From an uncultured Eubacteriales bacterium (GTDB taxonomy: Bacteria; Bacillota_A; Clostridia; Oscillospirales; Oscillospiraceae): a stretch of DNA of 12,931 nucleotides. A model generated the notes under the pieces. It ran no database searches. It had not been told where the DNA came from and was given only the letters and a program-made list of their open reading frames with translations. Positions 6,594 through 12,590 of the stretch are shown here, in pieces (position 1 is the stretch's first letter; every line of letters starts with the position of its first letter). A program made the position numbers and the translations under genes. Where the stretch lies: NCBI GenBank assembly GCA_949739085.1, contig CATIYU010000388.1, positions 1 to 12,931 of the forward strand, written 5' to 3'.

Positions 6594-7808
6594 TCAGTTT
6601 CCGTCCCCGAAAAACTTGTCGTGGACCGCCCGGACGGCGGCCGCGGCGTCCTCCTCGTTGATGAGCACGGAGACCCGGATCTCGCTGGTGTTAATCATCT
6701 GGATGTTGATGTTGGCGTCATAGAGCGCCTCGAACATCTTGGCGGCTACGCCGGGAGTGGACATCATCCCCGCGCCCACAATGGAGATCTTCGCGATCTT
6801 GTCCTCCACTTTGATGCGGTCGAAGCCCAGAGACGCCTTTTGCTCCTCAAGAACCTTTACCGCGTCCTCCACCTGGTTCCGGGGCAGGGTGAAGCTGATG
6901 TCCTTCGTCTCCTCCCGGCCAATGGACTGGATGATGGCGTCTACATTCACCTGGGCCCGGCCCAGCAGCGAGAACATGCGGAACGCCACCCCGGGGCTGT
7001 GCTCCAGGCCCATCACCGCAATCCGGGCGGTACTGGTGTCCTTCGCCACACCGGCGATACTGCTTTTTTCCATGTTGGCAACCTCCTTGACTTTCGTGCC
7101 GGGCTTGCGCTCCAGGCTGGAAACAACTTCCAAATTTACATGGTATTTTTTCGCCAGCTCCACGCTGCGGTTGTGGAGCACCTGAGCGCCCTGGCTGGCC
7201 AGCTCCAGCATCTCGTCGTAGGTGATCTCCTCCAGCTTCTGGGCGTTGGGGGCCACCCGGGGGTCGGTGGTGTATACCCCGTCCACATCCGTGAAGATCT
7301 GGCACAGGTCCGCGTTGAAGGCGGCGGCCAGGGCCACGGCGCTGGTGTCCGACCCGCCCCGGCCCAAAGTGGTCACGTCCCCGAAGCGGCTGACCCCCTG
7401 GAACCCAGCCACCAGGACGATCTTGTTCTGGTCCAACTCCCGCCGGATGCCGGCAGGGCTGATGTGCTTGATCCGGGCGTCGCTGTAAGTACTGCTGGTG
7501 CGCACGCCCGCCTGCCAGCCCGTCAGGCTGATGACCGGCAGGCCCATGGACTCCAGGGCCATGGCGCACAGGGAGATGGAAATCTGCTCGCCGGTGCTCA
7601 GGAGCATATCCATCTCCCGGCGGGAGGCCCGGGGATTGATCTCCCTGGCCTTTTCAATCAGGTCGTCCGTGGTGTCCCCCTGGGCGGACAGCACCACCAG
7701 CACCTGGTTCCCCGCAAGATACGTCTCGGCAATAATCCCCGCCACGTTGCGGATCCGGTCCGCATCCCGCACCGAGGTGCCGCCGAATTTCTGTACAATC
7801 AGTTTCAT
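6594..7808 (-). CDS. lysC: Aspartate kinase (monofunctional, two ACT domains)
   Basis: The 404-residue enzyme phosphorylates aspartate, the first step to lysine, threonine, methionine and (in sporeformers) dipicolinate. The kinase domain carries KFGGTSV at 7-13, an LLSTGEQIS segment, VAGFQGVS, the Gly-rich TLGRGGSDTSAVALA loop and DVDGVYTTDPR. The C-terminal regulatory part has two ACT units: one starting IAVMGLEHSPGVAFRMFSLL, the other ISIVGAGMMSTPGVAAKMFEAL and ending INEEDAAAAVRAVHDKF. Length fits LysC. The start at 7808 has AGGA 8 bases upstream; the 15 extra in-frame codons above it overlap the leader palindrome and do not look like kinase. Third gene of the ACT-hom-lysC operon, possibly also read from a promoter at 7855-7860. 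No lysine riboswitch fits in the 72-base gap. Confidence 0.97.
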   Translation of the reverse strand: MKLIVQKFGGTSVRDADRIRNVAGIIAETYLAGNQVLVVLSAQGDTTDDLIEKAREINPRASRREMDMLLSTGEQISISLCAMALESMGLPVISLTGWQAGVRTSSTYSDARIKHISPAGIRRELDQNKIVLVAGFQGVSRFGDVTTLGRGGSDTSAVALAAAFNADLCQIFTDVDGVYTTDPRVAPNAQKLEEITYDEMLELASQGAQVLHNRSVELAKKYHVNLEVVSSLERKPGTKVKEVANMEKSSIAGVAKDTSTARIAVMGLEHSPGVAFRMFSLLGRAQVNVDAIIQSIGREETKDISFTLPRNQVEDAVKVLEEQKASLGFDRIKVEDKIAKISIVGAGMMSTPGVAAKMFEALYDANINIQMINTSEIRVSVLINEEDAAAAVRAVHDKFFGDGN

Positions 7809-7835
7809 ATGGGTTTTCCTCTCTCCGGAAAGATT

Positions 7836-7860
7836 GGGGAGCGCTCCCCTCACTATTATA
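7836..7860 (-). promoter_or_regulatory. Palindrome next to a -10 box in front of lysC
   Basis: On the minus strand a consensus TATAAT (7860-7855) is followed, 5 bases on, by the perfect 14-bp palindrome GGGGAGCGCTCCCC (7849-7836), which would cover the start site and first transcribed bases. No good -35 lies 17 bp upstream (TAACCA-like). It could be an operator or just a small leader hairpin. Confidence 0.4.
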
Positions 7861-7880
7861 ATCCCGCAAAACGCCTTTGG

Positions 7881-9050
7881 TTATCCCAGCACGGGCAGCA
7901 GGGCCTTGGCGTCCAGCCGCAGGGCCAGAGCCTTGGCCTCCGCCCCGGTCATGGGGGCGGTGACCACCGCCGCGCCGCTGAGGGGCTGGCTATCCGCCGG
8001 GGCGGGATACACCCCGCGCATGTACCAGCGCAAGGGGAGGTCCTTCTCCAGATCAATAAGCGCCGCAGGCTCGCTCCACCCCAGGTTCCGCCGCTTTCTC
8101 CGGTGTTGCAGGGCGTCGATGACGTCCCCCATGACGGCGGAGGCCGTGGGCAGGTCCCCGGCCCCCTGGCCGTAGAACATCACGTCCCCCACGGCGTTGC
8201 CCCGGACCATAATGGCGTTGAACACGCCGTCCACTTGGGCGATGGGGCTGTGAACCGGGACCAGATGGGGGGCCGCATAAGCCGCCACCCGGCCGTCCGG
8301 CAGGCGCAGGGCCCGGCCCAGCAGCTTGATGCGGTAGCCGCCCCGGCTGGCGATGTCCACGTCCTTCAGGTCCAGGCCCTGGATGCCCCGGATCTGAATG
8401 GCCTCGGGCCGGACCTCCCGCCCCCAAGCCAGGTTGGAGAGGATGCAGATTTTCCGCCCCGCGTCCAGGCCCTCAATGTCGGCGGAGGGGTTGGCCTCGG
8501 CGTAGCCCTTGACCTGGGCCTCCGCCAGAGCCTCCCCAAAGGGGACGCCCCCCTGGACCATGCGGGTGAGGATATAGTTGGTGGTGCCGTTGAGGATGCC
8601 GGTGATCTCCTCGATCTGATTCCCGGCTAGGCACTGGAATAGGGGCCGCAGAATGGGGATGCCCCCGCCCACGCTGGCCTCGAAGAGGTAGTTGACGTTT
8701 TTCTCTCTGGCGATGGTCAGCAGCTCCCGGCCATGGACGGCCACCAGCTCCTTGTTGGAGGTGACTACGTGCTTGCCCGCCAGCAGGGCCCGGCGGGTGA
8801 ACTCCAGCGCCGCCTTGGCGCCGCCGATGGACTCCACCACCACGTCCAGCTCCGGGTCGCTCTCCAGTACGCTGAAATCCTGCACCGCAAGCTCCCCGTA
8901 AGGTGTGGCGGATAAGTCGCGGACGTCCAGAATATACTTCAGATGCAGGGGTTCTCCCAGCTTCTCCGCGATGGCGGCGGCGTTCATCCGCAGAACCTCC
9001 GCCACGCCCCCGCCTACCGTGCCGAACCCCATGATCGCAAAATTAGCCAT
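7881..9050 (-). CDS. hom: Homoserine dehydrogenase with shortened C-terminal ACT region
   Basis: The 389-residue enzyme reduces aspartate semialdehyde to homoserine, the branch point to threonine and methionine. The NAD(P)-binding fold begins MANFAIMGFGTVGGG (GxGxxG at 8-13). VTSNKELVA at 97-104, EASVGGGIPIL at 124-134 and GILNGTTNYILT at 151-162 form the substrate region. DIEGLDAGRK at 191-200 carries the expected catalytic Asp and Lys (Asp196, Lys200 by family analogy). Gram-positive enzymes usually end in an ACT domain of about 75 residues. Here only a first-strand-like RWYMRGV (341-347) and a last segment AVVTAPMTGAEAKALALRL remain, joined by a short Pro/Ser/Gly stretch. The ATG at 9050 has GGGAG 10 bases upstream. 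It lies 34 bases after the ACT protein stop, in the same operon. Confidence 0.95.
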   Translation of the reverse strand: MANFAIMGFGTVGGGVAEVLRMNAAAIAEKLGEPLHLKYILDVRDLSATPYGELAVQDFSVLESDPELDVVVESIGGAKAALEFTRRALLAGKHVVTSNKELVAVHGRELLTIAREKNVNYLFEASVGGGIPILRPLFQCLAGNQIEEITGILNGTTNYILTRMVQGGVPFGEALAEAQVKGYAEANPSADIEGLDAGRKICILSNLAWGREVRPEAIQIRGIQGLDLKDVDIASRGGYRIKLLGRALRLPDGRVAAYAAPHLVPVHSPIAQVDGVFNAIMVRGNAVGDVMFYGQGAGDLPTASAVMGDVIDALQHRRKRRNLGWSEPAALIDLEKDLPLRWYMRGVYPAPADSQPLSGAAVVTAPMTGAEAKALALRLDAKALLPVLG

Positions 9051-9084
9051 GTCTGCTGTTCTCCCTCGTTTATTTTTCCTGCCC

Positions 9085-9525
9085 TCAGCCCGCCAGAATG
9101 TCCATCTTGATGACTCCGTCCAGGCCGGACACCTTTACCATCAGCTCCTCCAGGCTGGCTCCCATCTCCGACGTCTCCGCCGAGATGGTCACCGCCGCGC
9201 ACCCGTTGGTGGGAATGGACTGGTTGATGGTCAGTATATTCGCGCCGCTCCCGGCAAAAATAGCAAGGACATTGCTGAGAACGCCGGGGCTGTCCTTAAG
9301 CATGGTGTAAAAGGTGATGATCCGCCCCGCCTTCATGTTGTTGAAGGGCTGCACCGCGTCCTTGTACTTGTAAAACGCGCTGCGGCTGATGCCCACCTGC
9401 CTGGTGGCCGCACCCACGGTCTCCGCCTCCCCAGTCTGCATCATGCGCTTCGCCTCCGCGACCTTGATAAATATGTCAGGAAGCGCCTCCGCGGCCACGA
9501 TATAAAACTTGGTTTTTGAACCCAT
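9085..9525 (-). CDS. ACT domain-containing protein, UPF0735/PheB-like
   Basis: A 146-residue small regulatory protein. Residues 1-60 include a helix-turn-helix-like segment (TVGAATRQVGISRSAFYKYKDAV, about 36-58). Residues 70-145 form one ACT domain (ITFYTMLKDSPGVLSNVLAIF, then ILTINQSIP, AAVTISAET and GVIKMDIL), a fold that commonly binds amino acids. This architecture is the UPF0735 family (B. subtilis PheB), which often precedes hom in Clostridia. The ATG at 9525 has GGAGGG 8 bases upstream; longer in-frame starts lack family likeness. As first gene of the hom-lysC operon it is a plausible sensor of threonine or another aspartate-family product, but its ligand and target are inference. Confidence 0.9.
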   Translation of the reverse strand: MGSKTKFYIVAAEALPDIFIKVAEAKRMMQTGEAETVGAATRQVGISRSAFYKYKDAVQPFNNMKAGRIITFYTMLKDSPGVLSNVLAIFAGSGANILTINQSIPTNGCAAVTISAETSEMGASLEELMVKVSGLDGVIKMDILAG

Positions 9526-9565
9526 TTTTGTATCCCTCCCACGGCCACATGTCCTTTTCCGCGCC

Positions 9566-9594
9566 ATTTTACCATAAGTATATCCCCATAGCAA
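9566..9594 (-). promoter_or_regulatory. SigA-type promoter of the ACT-hom-lysC operon
   Basis: On the minus strand TTGCTA (9594-9589), a 17-bp spacer and TAAAAT (9571-9566) with TGG before the -10. The predicted start near 9559 leaves a leader of about 34 bases, too short for a T-box or riboswitch. Confidence 0.65.
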
Positions 9595-9596
9595 CC

Positions 9597-9622
9597 GATA
9601 ATCCGTCGCAAAAATATACAAA
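9597..9622 (+). promoter_or_regulatory. Possible SigE-like promoter of ytvI
   Basis: GATAAT (9597-9602) and TATACAAA (9615-9622) resemble the SigE boxes (KMATATT and CATACAAT), but the 12-bp spacer is slightly short. No convincing SigA promoter is visible for the plus-strand gene at 9665. This is a weak call resting partly on the gene's family. Confidence 0.25.
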
Positions 9623-9664
9623 TTTTTCTCCCCGCCGGGGTGAAAAGAGGTGCAGTTTGTCTAT

Positions 9665-10729
9665 ATGTCGCAAATAAGTGTCTTTTTACAGAGGACAATT
9701 ACCACCCTGCTCTGGCTGGCGGGGGCCGTGGTGTTCTTCCGCTGGCTGCTGACTCCCCTGCTGCCCTTCCTGCTGGCCCTGGCCCTCAGCGCCATGGTGG
9801 AGCCAACTGTGGAGCGGGTGCGCCGGTTTTTGCGGGTGCGCCGGAGCTTTGCCGCCGCCGTGGTCACCACCGGCCTGCTGCTGGCCCTGGGGGGCGCTGC
9901 CGCCGCCATGCTGCTCCGTCTTGGCATGGAGCTGCGGCAGTGGTCGGAGCGGCTACCGGAGGCTGTGGCCGCGTTCCCCGGCTTCTGGAACCGCCTGCTG
10001 GACCGGGTGGGGGCCTGGTCCGCCGCTAGCCCCCCGGTTATCCGCTCCGCCCTGGACGCCCTGGCGGACCAGCTCATGGACGAGGGGCCCTCCCTCGCCG
10101 GGACTGTGGGCGGGTGGCTCATGGGAGCGGCTTCCTCTCTGCTGGCGGCTATGCCCGACGTGGGGCTCTTCCTGGTGACCACCGTGCTGGCGGTCTACTT
10201 CACCAGCTTCAACTATCCCGCCATCCTGGCCTTTCTCAAGCGCCAGCTCCCCGCACCCTGGCAGGCCAAGTGCCGGAACGCGGCCCAGTGCTTCCGCTCC
10301 ACCATCCTGAAATGGATGCGGGCAGAACTGCTGCTGATTCTGGTCACCTTTGTTATCCTCCTGGCCGGGTTTTTCTGGATGGGGCTGGACTACGCCCTCC
10401 TGGCCGCAGGCTTTACCGCCCTGGTGGACGCCCTGCCTGTGCTGGGGACAGGCACGGTCCTCTTCCCCTGGGCCCTGGGGTGTCTGCTGATGGGGGATCC
10501 GGGCCAAGCCCTGGCGCTGATGGTCCTCTATGCCGTGGGGCTGGCCGTCCACACCCTGCTGGAGCCCCGCCTGCTGGCTGGGCAGGTGGACCTGCCCCCC
10601 ATTACCGCCCTGCTGGCCATGTATGTGGGCTTCCATTTCCTGGGGGTGGGCGGGATGCTCCTGGCGCCGGTGCTGCTCCTGCTGCTCAAGCAGTTCCAGG
10701 ACGCCGGGGTCATCCATCTTTGGAAATAG
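9665..10729 (+). CDS. ytvI: Sporulation integral membrane protein YtvI-like (AI-2E transporter family)
   Basis: A 354-residue polytopic membrane protein of the AI-2E transporter superfamily. Hydrophobic segments lie at about 12-30 and 31-44, 62-84, 158-180, 221-245, 246-277, 283-299 and 313-342, with a hydrophilic helical stretch at 88-155. DALPVLGTGTVLFPWAL at 255-271 is the signature I associate with the YtvI branch, and EPRLLAGQVDLPPI at 300-313 is the conserved family loop. YtvI is linked to endospore formation in Bacillus and Clostridia; what it transports is not known to me. The start is uncertain: ATG 9665 is 12-14 bases after AGAGGTG, which is long, and GTG 9650 is in frame but poorly placed. 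Single gene, divergent from the hom operon. Confidence 0.85.
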   Translation: MSQISVFLQRTITTLLWLAGAVVFFRWLLTPLLPFLLALALSAMVEPTVERVRRFLRVRRSFAAAVVTTGLLLALGGAAAAMLLRLGMELRQWSERLPEAVAAFPGFWNRLLDRVGAWSAASPPVIRSALDALADQLMDEGPSLAGTVGGWLMGAASSLLAAMPDVGLFLVTTVLAVYFTSFNYPAILAFLKRQLPAPWQAKCRNAAQCFRSTILKWMRAELLLILVTFVILLAGFFWMGLDYALLAAGFTALVDALPVLGTGTVLFPWALGCLLMGDPGQALALMVLYAVGLAVHTLLEPRLLAGQVDLPPITALLAMYVGFHFLGVGGMLLAPVLLLLLKQFQDAGVIHLWK

Positions 10730-10745
10730 CCGGGGAAATTTCTTC

Positions 10746-10775
10746 TTTACAAACCGCCCTGTTCTGGGGTATAAT
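10746..10775 (+). promoter_or_regulatory. SigA-type promoter of tRNA-Leu
   Basis: TTTACA (10746-10751), an 18-bp spacer and consensus TATAAT (10770-10775). The predicted start near 10782 lies 8 bases before the mature tRNA 5' end. Confidence 0.8.
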
Positions 10776-10789
10776 GTGTTCCAGTCTCC

Positions 10790-10874
10790 GCGCCTGTGAT
10801 GGAATTGGTAGACATGCGAGATTTAGGTTCTCGTGCGGCGACGCGTGTGGGTTCGAGTCCCTTCAGGCGCACCA
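10790..10874 (+). tRNA. tRNA-Leu, anticodon UAG
   Basis: An 85-nt class II tRNA reading CUA (and, with wobble, other CUN) codons. The acceptor arms are gcgcctg 10790-10796 and caggcgc 10864-10870, with A73 and an encoded CCA at 10872-10874. The D-arm contains GAATTGGTAGA. The anticodon stem CGAGA/TCTCG closes the loop TTTAGGT, giving anticodon TAG. The long variable arm can pair GCG/CGC, and the T-loop is TTCGAGT. The T-stem GTGGG/CCCTT has a G-U pair and a T-T mismatch at its second pair. Confidence 0.95.
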
Positions 10875-10879
10875 GCTGG

Positions 10880-10940
10880 GAAATTCCCGCCATAGTGCAG
10901 TTTCCGGCAGAACTGGAGACGGAACTGTGGCGGGAATTTC
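10880..10940. repeat. Long imperfect inverted repeat downstream of tRNA-Leu
   Basis: The left arm 10880-10906 and right arm 10920-10940 pair as gaaattcccgcca/tggcgggaatttc (13 bp perfect), then CAGTT-CCG/CGGAACTG with 5-nt and 1-nt bulges, around a 13-nt loop. No T-run follows, so it is not a standard terminator. Nothing recognisable lies in 10941-11002. Confidence 0.75.
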
Positions 10941-11002
10941 TTCGCCTTCCGTCCCCGACGCTTCATTGGTTTGCGGGCGGAGGGGAGCTGCCTATGCCAA
11001 GC

Positions 11003-11037
11003 CCCGGAAAATCAACGATTTTCCGGGACTTTTGTTT
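11003..11037 (+). terminator. Rho-independent terminator of the tRNA-Leu transcript
   Basis: An 11-bp perfect stem (cccggaaaatc 11003-11013, gattttccggg 11017-11027) with a 3-nt loop is followed by acttttgtttcg. It ends 9 bases before the stop codon of the convergent gene at 11047. Confidence 0.85.
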
Positions 11038-11046
11038 CGTATGCCC

Positions 11047-11589
11047 CTAGGCTGGGAAGCTGATCCCCGCGCCGGTGTTGGGATGGACCAGGGACAGAGC
11101 GGCGTCTAGGACAAAGAGGGCGCAGAGGACCCGGCAGGCCCCCGTCCGGAGAGGGCGGGGCAGACGGGAGAGCTCTTGGGCCAGCGCGGGCCCCAACAGG
11201 CGCACCAGAACCCACCCCGCCCCGGCAAAGGCGGCCAGGCTCCCCAGACAGATCCGCCCGTTCAGGTCCAGGGGCCAGGCGGAGTAGTCCCACCAGCGGG
11301 TGTGGAAGAGCCCCTCCAGCAGCAGGGACGCGCTGTACTCCACCCCGCCGCCCAGCAGGGCGCTCAGCGCCATCAGCCGCGCCCCGCAGAGATGGGAGAG
11401 CAGCAGCAGAATCAGCAGGCCCCCGGCGCCGTACACCGGGAGCCAGGGGCCGTGGAAAAAGCCCCGGTTCACCGTCTGGCCGGTGGAGAGGCGGACGAAA
11501 AGCACTTCCCAGAGCCACCCGGCGGCGGACAGCAGAAAAAACAGCAGAAGAGGCAGCTCCAGGGCGGATGGTTCCTTTTTCATGGACAT
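11047..11589 (-). CDS. CmpB/DUF1113 family membrane protein (putative ABC-transporter type IV)
   Basis: A 180-residue membrane protein. Hydrophobic segments lie at about 10-32, 52-70, 72-92, 112-132 and 150-168. The family motifs are GWLWEVLF at 24-31, NRGFFHGPWLPVYG at 41-54, EYSASLLLEGLF at 84-95, TRWWDYS at 97-103 and LNGRICL at 109-115, all typical of the PF06541 family of Firmicutes membrane proteins, whose role is unproven despite the ABC label. The length is on the short side. No convincing Shine-Dalgarno stands before ATG 11589 or the ATG two codons later at 11583, so the exact start is uncertain. The gene diverges from the NusG-II gene over a 77-base spacer and ends against the tRNA terminator. 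Confidence 0.85.
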   Translation of the reverse strand: MSMKKEPSALELPLLLFFLLSAAGWLWEVLFVRLSTGQTVNRGFFHGPWLPVYGAGGLLILLLLSHLCGARLMALSALLGGGVEYSASLLLEGLFHTRWWDYSAWPLDLNGRICLGSLAAFAGAGWVLVRLLGPALAQELSRLPRPLRTGACRVLCALFVLDAALSLVHPNTGAGISFPA

Positions 11590-11635
11590 ATTTTGCGCCG
11601 CAGGGACAAAAATATCCGAAAAATTTTTTTGCGGC

Positions 11636-11651
11636 CTCCCCGGCAGGGGAG
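11636..11651. promoter_or_regulatory. Small hairpin in the divergent spacer, before the NusG-II ribosome site
   Basis: A perfect 6-bp stem ctcccc/ggggag with loop ggca ends 3 bases before the GGAGG at 11655-11659. An AT palindrome (aaaaattttt) precedes it. No clear promoter was found in 11590-11666 on either strand. Confidence 0.35.
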
Positions 11652-11666
11652 AACGGAGGCGGACAG

Positions 11667-12023
11667 ATGAAAAAAGCGGATTTCCTTTTGACCGGGGCCG
11701 TCCTCCTGGCGGCGGCCGCGCTGTACCTGCTCCTGGGGCCTAAGGGCCCGGGAGCCTGGGTTGTTGTGACCAGAGACGGCGCGGAGTGGGGCCGGTACCC
11801 TCTGAACCAGGACGCCACCGCCGTCATCGGCGGAGAGGAGTGGAACGTGCTGCAAATCAATGGCGGAAAGGCGTCTGTGGCGGAGGCCAACTGCGGCGAC
11901 CAGACCTGCGTGCGCTCCGGGGCGATTTCCCGGGAGGGGGAAACCATCGTGTGTCTGCCCCACCGGGTGGTAATCCGGGTGGAGGGCGGCGGACAGACGG
12001 ACCTGGACGCCTTGGCGGGATAG
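11667..12023 (+). CDS. NusG domain II-containing protein
   Basis: A 118-residue protein with one N-terminal membrane anchor (about 6-24, FLLTGAVLLAAAALYLLLG) and an exposed NusG_II domain (about 30-108, PF07009). The family signature runs EANCGDQTCVRSG...IVCLPHRVVI, with cysteines at 76, 81 and 96. Unlike NusG itself it has no NGN or KOW part, so a transcription role is not implied. ATG 11667 is 7 bases after GGAGG; the upstream in-frame extension is not family-like. The next gene starts 8 bases after the stop. The pair is common in Firmicutes, where I recall it beside polyprenyl-synthase, ApbE-type flavin transferase or electron-transfer genes. Its biochemical role is unknown. Confidence 0.9.
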   Translation: MKKADFLLTGAVLLAAAALYLLLGPKGPGAWVVVTRDGAEWGRYPLNQDATAVIGGEEWNVLQINGGKASVAEANCGDQTCVRSGAISREGETIVCLPHRVVIRVEGGGQTDLDALAG

Positions 12024-12031
12024 GGGGCGGC

Positions 12032-12520
12032 ATGGGAAAAAAGATGGCGCGGTACGGCCTGCTCACCGCCCTGGCCATGGTGCTGTCTTGGGTGGAGAGT
12101 TTGGTCCCCTTTTCTGCGGCTATGCCGGGGATGAAACTGGGGCTGGGGAATCTGGTGGTGGTGTTCGCCCTGTACCGCATGACCGCCCGGGACGCGGCGG
12201 CCCTCTCTCTTGCCAGGGTGGCGCTGGTATCGGCGGCTTTCGGCAACGCCTTCAGCTTCGTCTACTCCCTGGCGGGAGCGGCTTTGAGCTTGGCCGTGAT
12301 GGTTTTGCTGAAAAGGACGGGGCGGTTTTCCGTGGTTGGCGTCAGCGTGGCCGGAGGCGTCTGCCACAACCTGGGACAGCTGCTGGTGGCCATGGCGGCG
12401 CTGGGCTCCGCCCAACTGGGGTGGTACCTGCCGGGACTGCTGGCGGCTGGAACCGCCGCTGGAGCCGCCATCGGCGGGGTGGGCGGCGTGATGGTGGAGA
12501 GAATAAAGCTGAAATTGTAA
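12032..12520 (+). CDS. Gx transporter / heptaprenyl diphosphate synthase component I family protein
   Basis: A 162-residue membrane protein with about five or six hydrophobic segments (7-24, 38-50, 54-73, 76-94, 100-123, 130-153). The motifs VESLVPF at 21-27, PGMKLGLGN at 32-40 and GGVCHNLGQLLVA at 108-120 identify the PF07456 family. Databases often name it heptaprenyl diphosphate synthase component I, but it has no synthase motif. It resembles ECF substrate-binding (S) components, so small-molecule uptake is more plausible. The ATG at 12032 follows an AGGGGG run by 4 bases and starts 8 bases after the NusG-II stop, so the two are probably translationally coupled. The downstream hairpin at 12529 lacks a T-run. 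Confidence 0.88.
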   Translation: MGKKMARYGLLTALAMVLSWVESLVPFSAAMPGMKLGLGNLVVVFALYRMTARDAAALSLARVALVSAAFGNAFSFVYSLAGAALSLAVMVLLKRTGRFSVVGVSVAGGVCHNLGQLLVAMAALGSAQLGWYLPGLLAAGTAAGAAIGGVGGVMVERIKLKL

Positions 12521-12528
12521 TATATAAA

Positions 12529-12545
12529 GGGTGATTTCATCACCC
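12529..12545. other. Short hairpin after the Gx transporter gene
   Basis: A 7-bp perfect stem gggtgat/atcaccc with a 3-nt loop lies 8 bases past the stop codon. There is no T-run, so it may only stabilise the transcript end. The preceding AT stretch (taatatataaa) could hold a -10 box for the next gene, but no -35 was found. Confidence 0.4.
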
Positions 12546-12590
12546 CAGTACACGTTGACTGCCGGTGGCACTGCTTGGGGAGGGCAAATA

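Noticed and set aside
7809..7880. Lysine riboswitch in front of lysC
   Set aside because: The gap is only 72 bases and holds only the palindrome and a -10 box; a lysine riboswitch needs more than twice that.
6417..8630. A 737-codon open frame on the plus strand opposite lysC and hom
   Set aside because: It is antisense to two clear enzymes, has a His/Pro/Arg/Gly-rich composition typical of GC-rich shadow frames, and shows no domain.
9526..9664. T-box or threonine attenuator upstream of the ACT-hom-lysC operon
   Set aside because: The predicted leader is about 34 bases, with no T-box sequence, no leader peptide rich in Thr codons and no terminator hairpin.
10875..11002. Integrated element or att site at the tRNA-Leu 3' end
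   Set aside because: No integrase gene and no repeat of the tRNA 3' end is present in the window; only the inverted repeat is unexplained.
12531..12590. Longer start for the cysteine-rich protein
   Set aside because: The upstream in-frame codons cover the hairpin and the ribosome site, and the DUF3795-like pattern begins only after the ATG at 12591.
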